64,000 nucleotides of DNA from Valencia hispanica (Eukaryota; Chordata; Actinopteri; Cyprinodontiformes; Valenciidae), in NCBI GenBank assembly GCA_963556495.2, contig OY747709.1, positions 56,014,900 to 56,078,899 on the forward strand, in the 5' to 3' direction. The stretch's first letter is position 1, and the number at the start of each line of letters is the position of its first letter. Shown here piece by piece: positions 31,596 through 41,649 of this stretch. The notes beneath the pieces were generated by a model that worked only from the letters and a program-made list of their open reading frames with translations, did no database searches and was not told where the DNA came from. A program made the translations under genes and the position numbers.

Positions 31596-34490
31596 ATGTT
31601 TCAAGATAAGAACTGTTTTAAATCAGAAATGTTCCAAATCAGAACTCTTCTAGTTCAGAAATGTTCAAGTTCAGAACTGTTCCCAATCAGAACTGTACCA
31701 AATCCGAATTGTTCGAGATACGAACTGTTCAGGATAAGAACTGTTCAAGAGATGTACTGTTCAAGTTCAGAACTGTTCAAGTTCAGAACTGTTCAAGATT
31801 AGAACTGTTCCTAATCACAACTCTTCAAGATACGAACTGTTCAAGATTAGATCTGTTCAAGAGATGTACTGTTCAAGTTCAGAACTGTTCAAGTTCAGAA
31901 CTGTTCAAGAGAACTGTTCAAGATTAGAACTGTTCAAGAGAAGAACTGTTCAAGAGATGAACTGTTCTAGATCAGAATTGTTCAAGATAAGAACTGTTCC
32001 CAATCAGAACTGTTCAAGATAAGAACTGTTCAGGATAAGAACTGTTCAAGATAAGAACTGTTCTAGATAAGAACTGTTCAAGATAAGAACTGTTCAAGAT
32101 AAGAACTGTTCAAGATAAGAACTGTTCCCAATCGGAATTGTTTAAGATAAGAACTGTTCAAAATAAGAACTGTACAGGTTCAGAACTGTTCAAAATCAGA
32201 ACTCTTCAAGATATGTTCAAGAACTGTTCAGATGGGAACTGTTCCCAAGAAAGAACTGTTCAAGTTCATTCAAGAACTGTTCTAGATGGGAACTGTTCCC
32301 AATAAGAACTGAAGATAGAACTGTTCTAGAGGGAACTGTTCCCAATAGAACTGTTCCAAATCAGAACTGTTCAAGAGGTTCAGAACTGTTCTAGATGGGA
32401 ACTGTTCCCAATCAGAACTGTTCAAGTTCAGAACTGTTCAAGTTCAGAACTGTTCCCAAGTCAGAACTGTTCTAGATGGGAACTGTTCCCAATAAGAACT
32501 GTTCAAGTTCAGAACTGTTCTAGATGGGAACTGTTCCCAGATAAGAACTGTTCAAGTTCAGAACTGTTCTAGATCAGAATTGTTCAAGATAAGAACTGTT
32601 CCCAATCAGAACTGTTCAAGATAAGAACTGTACAAGTTCAGAACTGTTCAAAATCAGAACTGTTCAAGATACGAACTGTTCAAGATTAGAACTGTTCAAG
32701 TTCAGAACGGTTCAAGATTAGAACTGTTCTAGATGGGAACTGTTCTAGATGGGAACTGTTCAAGATTAGAACTGTTCAAGATTAGAACTGTTCAAGAGAA
32801 GAACTGTTCAAGAGAAGAACTGTTCAAGAGAAGAACTGTTCAAGAGAAGAACGGTTCAAGATTAGAACTGTTCTAGATGGGAACTGTTCCCAATCAGAAC
32901 TTTTCCGAATCAGAACTGTTCAAGATAAGAACTGTTCTAGAAGGGAACTGTTCCCAATCAGAACTTTTCCAAATCAGAACTGTTCAAGAGCAGAACTGTT
33001 CTAGATGGGAACTGTTCCCAATAAGAACTGTTCAAGTTCAGAACTGTTCAAGTTCAGAACTGTTCCCAGTCAGAACTGTTCTAGATGGGAACTGTTCCCA
33101 ATAAGGACTGTTCAAGTTCAGAACTGTTCTAGATGGGAACTGTTCCCAATAAGTACTGTTCAAGTTCAGATATGTTTAAGATAAGAACTGTTCAAGATAA
33201 GAACTGTTCCCAATCAGAACTCTTCAAGATACGAACTGTTCAAGATTAGAACTGTTCAAGTTCAGAACTTTTCTAGATCAGAATTGTTCAAGATAAGAAC
33301 TGTTCCCAATCAGAACTGTTCAAGATAAGAACAGTTCTAGATGGGAACTGTTCCCAATAAGAACTGTTAAAGTTCAGAACTGGTCCAAATCAGAACTCTT
33401 CAAGATTAGAACTGTTCAAGATTAGAACTGTTCAAGAGAAGAACTGTTCAAGAGAAGAACTGTTTAAGATTAGAACTGTTCAAGAGAAGAACTGTTCAAG
33501 AGAAGAACTGTTCAAGATCAGAATTGTTCAAGATTAGAACTATTCTAGATGGGAACTGTTCCCAATAAGAACTCTTCAAGTTCAGAACTGTTCCAAATCA
33601 GAACTCTTCAAGATTAGAACTGTTCAAGATTAGAACTGTTCAAGTTCAGAACTGTTCAAGTTCAGAACTGTTCAAGAGAAGAACTGTTCAAGAGATGAAC
33701 TGTTCAAGATCAGAACTGTTCCAGATCAGAACTGTTCTAGATGGGAACTGTTCACAATAAGAACTATTCAAGTTCAGAACTGTTCTAGTTCAGAAATGTT
33801 CAAGTTCAGAACTGTTCAAGATAAGAACTGTTCCCAATCAGAACTGGTCAAGATAAGAACTGTTCCCAGTCAGAATGTTTCAAGATAAGAACTGTTTTAA
33901 ATCAGAAATGTTCCAAATCAGAACTCTTCTAGTTCAGAAATGTTCAAGTTCAGAACTGTTCCCAATCAGAACTGTACCAAATCCGAATTGTTCGAGATAC
34001 GAACTGTTCAGGATAAGAACTGTTCAAGAGATGTACTGTTCAAGTTCAGAACTGTTCAAGTTCAGAACTGTTCAAGATTAGAACTGTTCCTAATCACAAC
34101 TCTTCAAGATACGAACTGTTTAAGATTAGATCTGTTCAAGAGATGTACTGTTCAAGTTCAGAACTGTTCAAGTTCAGAACTGTTCAAGTTCAGAACTGTT
34201 CAAGATTAGAACTGTTCAAGAGAAGAACTGTTCAAGAGATGAACTGTTCTAGATCAGAATTGTTCAAGATAAGAACTGTTCCCAATCAGAACTGTTCAAG
34301 ATAAGAACTGTTCAGGATAAGAACTGTTCAAGATAAGAACTGTTCTAGATAAGAACTGTTCAAGATAAGAACTGTTCAAGATAAGAACTGTTCCCAATCG
34401 GAATTGTTTAAGATAAGAACTGTTCAAAATAAGAACTGTACAGGTTCAGAACTGTTCAAAATCAGAACTCTTCAAGATACGAACTGTTCA
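31596..34490. repeat. Higher-order duplication inside the 16-bp satellite (~2.3 kb period)
   Basis: A distinctive run of unit variants (for example TTCAAGATAAGAACTGTTTT at 31600, GTACCAAATCCGAATTG and GTTCCTAATCACAACTC) recurs 2,279 bp later from 33875. A marker slightly to the left (AACTGTTAAAGTTCAG) recurs at 2,311 bp. The 32-bp difference is exactly two units. Confidence 0.85.
32205..32475. other. Register-breaking patch in the 16-bp satellite
   Basis: Here units have irregular lengths (TGTTCAAGAACTGTTCAG, AAGTTCATTCAAGAAC, AACTGAAGATAGAACTG), unlike all neighbours. The duplicate copy from 33875 continues regularly at the same point, after ATCAGAACTCTTCAAGATA. Probably local assembly or consensus error. 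Confidence 0.7.
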
Positions 34491-37400
34491 AGATTAGAAC
34501 TGTTCAAGAGAAGAACTGTTCAAGTTCAGAACGGTTCAAGATTAGAACTGTTCTAGATGGGAACTGTTCCCAATCAGAACTTTTCAAGATAAGAACTGTT
34601 CTAGATGGGAACTGTTCCCAATCAGAACTTTTCCAAATCAGAACTGTTCAAGTTCAGAACTGTTCTAGATGGGAACTGTTCCCAATAAGAACTGTTCAAG
34701 ATAAGAACTGTTCTAGAAGGGAACTGTTCCCAATCAGAACTTATCCAAATCAGAACTGTTCAAGTTCAGAACTGTTCTAGATGGGAACTGTTCCCAATAA
34801 GAACTGTTCTAGATCAGAACTGTTCTAGATGGGAACTGTTCCCAATAAGAACTGTTCAAGATAAGAACTGTTCCCAATCAGAACTGTTCAAGATCAGAAC
34901 TGTTCCCAATCAGAACTGTTCAAGATAAGAACTGTTCCCAATCAGAACTGTTCAAGATCAGAACTGTTCAAGTTCAGAACTGTTCAAGTTCAGAACTGTT
35001 CCCAATCAGAACTGTTCCCAATCAGAACTGTTCTAGATGGGAACTGTTCCCAATAAGAACTGTTCAAGTTCAGAACTGTTCTAGATGGGAACTGTTCCCA
35101 ATAAGAACTGTTCAAGTTCAGAACTGTTCTAGATGGGAACTGTTCCAGATAAGAACTGTTCAAGATAAGAACTGTTCCCAATCAGAACTGTTCAAGATAC
35201 GAACTGTTCAAGATTAGAACTGTTCAAGAGAAGAACTGTTCAAGTTCAGAACGGTTCAAGATTAGAACTGTTCTAGATGGGAACTGTTCCCAATAAGAAC
35301 TGTTCAAGATCAGAACTGTTCTAGATGGGAACTGTTCCCAATCAGAACTGTTCAAGATCAGAACTGTTCCCAATCAGAACTGTTCAAGATAAGAACTGTT
35401 CCCAATCAGAACTGTTCAAGATAAGAACTGTTCTAGATGGGAACTGTTCCCAATAAGAACTGTTCAAGTTCAGAACTGTTCAAGTTCAGAACTGTTTCCA
35501 ATCAGAACTGTTCTAGATGGGAACTGTTCCCAATAAGAACTGTTCAAGTTCAGAACTGTTCTAGATGGGAACTTTTCCCAATAAGTAGGTTTAAGATAAG
35601 AACTGTTCAAGATAAGAACTGTTCCCAATCAGAACTCTTCAAGATACGAACTGTTCAAGATTAGAACTGTTCAAGTTCAGAACTGTTCTAGATCAGAATT
35701 GTTCAAGATAAGAACTGTTCCCAATCAGAACTGTTCGAGATAAGAACTGTACAAGTTCAGAACTGTTCAAAATCAGAACTGTTCAAGATACGAACTGTTC
35801 AAGATTAGAACTGTTCAAGAGAAGAACTGTTCAAGTTCAGAACGGTTCAAGATTAGAACTGTTCTAGATGGGAACTGTTCCCAATCAGAACTTTTCCGAA
35901 TCAGAACTGTTCAAGTTCAGAACTGTTCTAGATGGGAACTGTTCCCAATAAGAACTGTTCAAGTTCAGAACTGTTCTAGATGGGAACTTTTCCCAATAAG
36001 TACTGTTCAAGTTCAGATTTGTTTAAGATAAGAACTGTTCAAAATAAGAACTGTTCCCAATCAGAACTCTTCAAGATACGAACTGTTCAAGATTAGAACT
36101 GTTCAAGAGATGTACTGTTCAAGTTCAGAACTGTTCTAGATCAGAATTGTTCAAGATAAGAACTGTTCCCAATCAGAATTGTTCAAGATAAGAACTGTTC
36201 CCAATCAGAACTGTTCAAGATACGAACTGTTCAAGATTAGAACTGTTCAAGAGAAGAACTGTTCAAGTTCAGAACGATTCAAGATTAGAACTGTTCTAGA
36301 TGGGAACTGTTCAAGTTCAGAACGGTTCAAGATACGAACTGTTCAAGATTAGAACTGTTCAAGAGAAGAACTGTTCAAGTTCAGAACGGTTCAAGATTAG
36401 AACTGTTCTAGATGGGAACTGTTCCCAATAAGAACTGTTCAAGATAAGAACTGTTCTAGATGGGAACTGTTCCCAATAAGAACTGTTCAAGATCAGAACT
36501 GTTCTAGATGGGAACTGTTCCCAATCAGAACTGTTCAAGATCAGAACTGTTCCCAATCAGAACTGTTCAAGATAAGAACTGTTCCCAATCAGAACTGTTC
36601 AAGATAAGAACTGTTCTAGATGGGAACTGTTCCCAATAAGAACTGTTCAAGTTCAGAACTGTTCAAGTTCAGAACTGTTCAAGTTCAGAACTGTTTCCAA
36701 TCAGAACTGTTCTAGATGGGAACTGTTCCCAATAAGAACTGTTCAAGTTCAGAACTGTTCTAGATGGGAACTTTTCCCAATAAGTAGGTTTAAGATAAGA
36801 ACTGTTCAAGATAAGAACTGTTCCCAATCAGAACTCTTCAAGATACGAACTGTTCAAGATTAGAACTGTTCAAGTTCAGAACTGTTCTAGATCAGAATTG
36901 TTCAAGATAAGAACTGTTCCCAATCAGAACTGTTCGAGATAAGAACTGTACAAGTTCAGAACTGTTCAAAATCAGAACTGTTCAAGATACGAACTGTTCA
37001 AGTTCAGAACGGTTCAAGATTAGAACTGTTCTAGATGGGAACTGTTCCCAATCAGAACTTTTCCGAATCAGAACTGTTCAAGTTCAGAACTGTTCTAGAT
37101 GGGAACTGTTCCCAATAAGAACTGTTCAAGTTCAGAACTGTTCTAGATGGGAACTTTTCCCAATAAGTACTGTTCAAGTTCAGATTTGTTTAAGATAAGA
37201 ACTGTTCAAAATAAGAACTGTTCCCAATCAGAACTCTTCAAGATACGAACTGTTCAAGATTAGAACTGTTCAAGAGATGTACTGTTCAAGTTCAGAACTG
37301 TTCTAGATCAGAATTGTTCAAGATAAGAACTGTTCCCAATCAGAAATGCTCAAGATAAGAACTGTTACCAATCAGAACTGTTCAAGATACGAACTGTTCA

Positions 37401-38664
37401 AGATTAGAACTGTTCAAGAGAAGAACTGTTCAAGTTCAGAACGATTCAAGATTAGAACTGTTCTAGATGGGAACTGTTCCCAATAAGAACTGTTCAAGAT
37501 AAGAACTGTTCTAGATGGGAACTGTTCCCAATAAGAACTGTTCAAGATCAGAACTGTTCTAGATGGGAACTGTTCCCAATCAGAACTGTTCAAGATCAAA
37601 ACTGTTCCCAATCAGAACTGTTCAAGATAAGAACTGTTCCCAATCAGAACTGTTCAAGATAAGAACTGTTCTAGATGGGAACTGTTCCCAATAAGAACTG
37701 TTCAAGTTCAGAACTGTTCAAGTTCAGAACTGTTCAAGTTCAGAACTGTTCAAGTTCAGAACTGTTCTAGATGGGAACTGTTCCCAATAAGAACTGTTCA
37801 AGTTCAGAACTGTTCTAGATGGGAACTTTTCCCAATCAGAACTCTTCAAGATACGAACTGTTCAAGATTAGAACTGTTCAAGATAAGAACTGTTCCCAAT
37901 CAGAACTCTTCAAGATACGAACTGTTCAAGATTAGAACTGTTCAAGTTCAGAACTGTTCTAGATCAGAATTGTTCAAGATAAGAACTGTTCCCAATCAGA
38001 ACTGTTCGAGATAAGAACTGTACAAGTTCAGAACTGTTCAAAATCAGAACTGTTCAAGATTAGAACTGTTCAAGAGAAGAACTGTTCAAGTTCAGAACGG
38101 TTCAAGATTAGAACTGTTCTAGATGGGAACTGTTCCCAATCAGAACTTTTCCGAATCAGAACTGTTCAAGTTCAGAACTGTTCTAGATGGGAACTGTTCC
38201 CAATAAGAACTGTTCAAGATAAGAACTGTTCTAGATGGGAACTGTTAACAATCAGAACTGTTCAAGTTCACAACTGTTCCAAATCAGAACTGTTCCAGGT
38301 CAAAACGGACGGTCCATCTAGAACCTCAGTTCTAGATGCTTCGATTCAGTTCATAAAAGGTTTCATGGTCAAACTGTTGAAGCTCTTCAGAGGTTCTGCA
38401 GAACCCAGGTCAGCTATGTCCAAAGGAATCAGGACCAGAACATCCGGTTCTTTTAGAACATCTTTTAGAACCAAATGGTTCTAAAATAGCTCTGAAACTG
38501 TTCATAACTGTTCAGAAGAAGAGGAAGAGTAGGAGGTCCTGCTCTGAAGGCTGGAGCCCCAGGTGGCTCTGGTTACCACGGTTACACTGGATGCTGCAGC
38601 TGCAGTGAAACATGCAGCAGTTTACTCTGCTAATCGCAGCAGTTTGTTCTCAACTCTTTTGTTT

Positions 38665-38730
38665 CTTCCTCCCCCCCCCCCTCTTCCTCTTCCTCCCCCC
38701 CCCCCTCTTCCTCTTCCTCCCCCCCCCGTA
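38665..38730 (+). repeat. C-tract repeat
   Basis: Three runs of 8-12 C separated by TCTTCCTCTTCCT. The minus strand has G-runs suited to G-quadruplex formation; the plus strand could form an i-motif. Purely pyrimidine. Confidence 0.9.
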
Positions 38731-38796
38731 TGTTAATGAGAGACAGACTGCTTTCATCACAGAGAGGTGATGATTACAGGCTGCTTCACCTCAGGC

Positions 38797-39333
38797 TCAC
38801 ACACACAGTAACACACACACTAACACACACAGTCACACACACAGTCACACACACAGTAACACACACAGTAACACACACAGTAACACACACAGTCACACAC
38901 ACAGTCACACACACACTAACACACACAGTCACACACACAGTCACACACACAGCAACACACACAGTCACACACACAGTAACACACACAGTAACACACACAG
39001 TAACACACACACACTAACACACACAGTCACACACACAGTAACACACACAGTAACACACACAGTAACACACACACTAACACACACAGTCACACACACAGTA
39101 ACACACACAGTAACACACACAGTCACACACACAGTAACACACACAGTAACACACACACACTAACACACACAGTCACACACACAGTAACACACACAGTAAC
39201 ACACACACAGTAACACACAGTAACACACAGTAACACACAGTAACACACAGTAACACACACAGTAACACACACAGTAACACACACACACAGTAACACACAG
39301 TAACACACAGTAACACACAGTAACACACACACC
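38797..39333 (+). repeat. CACACAGTAA decamer microsatellite
   Basis: Tandem ACACACAGTA/ACACACAGTC units with 8- and 12-bp length variants, ~540 bp. Long cysteine/valine or threonine frames across it are artefacts. The same decamer recurs at 59536-59915 and 63345-63942. Confidence 0.95.
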
Positions 39334-39638
39334 TCCGCCCACATATTATCTGCGTGGTTTTTCTGCCGACTCCATCTTCAAAGAGCAGAAACACACAGAG
39401 AGAAAACGTGGAGCTGCTGCTTCCTCTGCTCTTCATTTTCTTTTCTTTGTTCATTTCCTGTCCTTCCCTCTCGGCGCCTCTCCTCCCTCTGCGTTTTCTT
39501 CTCGTCCTACTTTCGCTCTGCAGAGGAACTGCTTCTGTTCTAGGAACAAGTTCTGGTTCTGGGTGGGTCTTCCCTGGAACCAGTCTCAGACCAGGTTCAG
39601 AACTCGTTCCTCGCTCAGTAGTAATACTCTGCAGTACT

Positions 39639-40643
39639 GTCCAAGGACACCAGGGACAAGATTGTCCACCTGCACCAGACTGGGATGAACCGATCTACAA
39701 TAGGCAAGCAGCTTGGTGAGAAGAGATCAACTGTTGGATCAATTATTAGAAAATGAATCAGTGACAATCTCCCTCTACCTGGGGCTCCATGCTAGATCTC
39801 ACCTGGTGGGGAACACATGATCTAGAGAACGGTGAGGAAACATCCCAGAACTACACGGGGGGAACTGGTCAATGACCTGAAGAGAGCTGGGACCACAGTA
39901 ACAAAGGTTACTATAGTAACACACTACGTCGTCATGCAGCGCTCCAAAGGTCCCCCTGCTTAAGCCAGCACATGTCCAGGTCCGTCTAAAGTTTACCAGA
40001 GACCATCTGGATGATCCAGAGGAGGATTGGGAGAAAGTCATGTGATCAGATGAGACCAAAATAAAACTTTGGTATAAACGCCACTTGCCGTGTTTGGAGG
40101 GGGAAGAATGCTGAGTTACATCCCAACAACACCAGACTCACTGTGAAGCACGGGGGTGAAAGCATCATGCTGTGGGGCTGCTTTTCTGCAAAGGGACCAG
40201 GACGACTGATCCGTGTGAAGGAAAGGATGAATGGGACCATGTATGGTGAGATTATGGACTAAAACCTCCTTCCATCAGTGAGAGCATTGAAGATGAAACG
40301 TGGCTGGATCTTCCAGCATCACAATGATCACAAACACGTCGCCTAGGCAACGGAGGAGGGGCTACGTAAAAAGCATCTCACGGTCCTGGAGCGGCCTAGC
40401 CCGTCTCCAGACCTCCATCCTATAGAGAATCTATGGAGGGAGATGAACGTCCTTGTTGCCTAGCAACAGTCCCAAAACATCCCAGCTCTAGAGAAGATCT
40501 GCATGGAGGAATGGGCCAAAATACCAGCTACATTGTGAGAATACCTACAGGTGACCTTTGACCTCTGGCATTGACAACCATGGTTCCATTGAGGTGAATT
40601 TTGGTTATTGACTAAATACTAAGTACTTTTTTGCCCCGCTGTA
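39639..40643 (+). pseudogene. Tc1-like transposase fossil
   Basis: Heavily mutated copy of a fourth Tc1 family. Readable pieces in changing frames include [20 protein letters not shown] near 39658 (N-terminal helix-turn-helix), NDLKRAGTT, the region of the first Asp (WEKVM.SDETK) near 40030, GWIFQHHNDHK near 40300 where the second catalytic region should be, and [14 protein letters not shown] near 40405. Stops and frameshifts are frequent. The right end resembles a Tc1 end (CCCCGCTGTA), but the left terminal repeat is gone. A 15-bp direct repeat (ATACTCTGCAGTACT) lies on both sides, at 39624 and 40643. Confidence 0.8.
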
Positions 40644-40984
40644 TACTCTGCAGTACTACAGAACGTGGAGAATCAGCAGACAGAACCCATCTGCAAAGTT
40701 TACCTGCTGACTGATCTAGAGACCGAGTTCAGGTCGGAACGCAGCAGAACTCCAGAGACTGACAGAAATATCATGTACTACATACTGTACTTCCAGCTAC
40801 TACACAGTACTCCAAAGTACTGCAGAGCTTCTTTGTCTCAACTAAATGTTTCCATCATTCGAAGATTATCCGAGTAAAAATTATGGTTTTATAAATTAAA
40901 ATATGAGCAGCGCCTTTGTTAAACCATGACTTCACTGAGACTGAACCCTGCATAGGACAGATGACTGACTGGATCTCCACAGAA

Positions 40985-41600
40985 CCTCAGTCAGACCCTT
41001 GATCCACACCTGGAGAACACCTGGAACAGTGGAGAACCTTCACAAGGAGAGGTGGACCTACCAGAATTACGACTCATCCAGGAGAAATCCCTCAGTTAAG
41101 GTCAGAGGTCACGGTTCAACAATTAGAAAGAAAGAAAACGGCCTCCATGGTAGAGTTCTACGACCAGAACCACTGCTGACCCAGAGGAACACCAAGGCCA
41201 GTCTCACACTGACCACAAAACATCTGGATGATCTCCATGAAAATGTTCTGAAGAGACAACGCTGGATCTTTCTGAAGGTTCTGGAGCAAAACTACCTACA
41301 GTGGGACACGGTGGTGGTAGAGTGATGGTGTGGGCTGCTGGAGGACTTGCTCTCTGCAGCAGGTAGCATGGTGTAGTGGCCTAGTCCAAGTCTGGGCTTA
41401 AATCTGACTGAGATGCTGCAGCCTGACCTCCATCAGGTCCTTCCTGCTCTGATGAGTCTGAAGGAAACCAATTTAGCAGAGCAGAGGGGGTCAAAGATCA
41501 TCGTCAGTGATGTCAGAAACACATTAGCTGGCTAACACAGGTAGCTAACAGGCTCAGGGTGTAAATACTTTCCCCACAGAGTCAGGCTGGTTTGTTCATC
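40985..41600 (+). pseudogene. Second Tc1-like fossil, very degraded
   Basis: Fragments such as VENLHKERWTYQNYDSS, RPEPLLTQRNTKASLT, KHLDDLHENVLKRQRW and, near 41390, SPSLGLNLTEMLQPDL follow the order of a Tc1 transposase (middle region, then the SPDLNPIE-type motif) with long gaps and no intact frame. The end is marked by GGGTGTAAATACTTTCCCC, typical of a Tc1 right end. It is placed directly before the 12-bp satellite. Confidence 0.55.
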
Positions 41601-41649
41601 AATGACAATGATTGATTATCTAAGAAAAACAGGAGGCAACTACTTCACA

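Larger units (their letters stand above)
19509..38306 (+). repeat. Giant 16-bp satellite, core GAACTGTTC
   Basis: About 18.8 kb of tandem 16-bp units, roughly 1,170 by arithmetic. The main variants are AGAACTGTTCAAGATA, AGAACTGTTCAAGTTC, GAACTGTTCTAGATGG and AGAACTGTTCCCAATC. All share the perfect 9-bp palindrome GAAC-T-GTTC, so a palindrome centre occurs every 16 bp. The variable 5-6 bp between cores distinguish unit types. These types occur in repeated orders that form higher-order blocks. Frames of up to ~105 codons (RTVQDQNCSRWELFPI-like) are by-products of the 48-bp codon period. There is no sign of a gene. Confidence 0.97.

Noticed and set aside
19509..38306. CRISPR-like array
   Set aside because: Repeats are 16 bp and contiguous with no unique spacers of 25-40 bp, no cas genes, and the context is vertebrate.
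19509..38306. Array of true glucocorticoid or heat-shock elements
   Set aside because: Half sites resemble AGAAC/GTTCT, but the spacing (GAAC-T-GTTC, next core 16 bp on) does not fit the three-base spacer of a GRE or the two-base gap of HSE blocks. Kept only as a binding hypothesis.
38644..39460. CpG island or promoter at the C-tract
   Set aside because: C-runs without CpG enrichment; no gene next to it.
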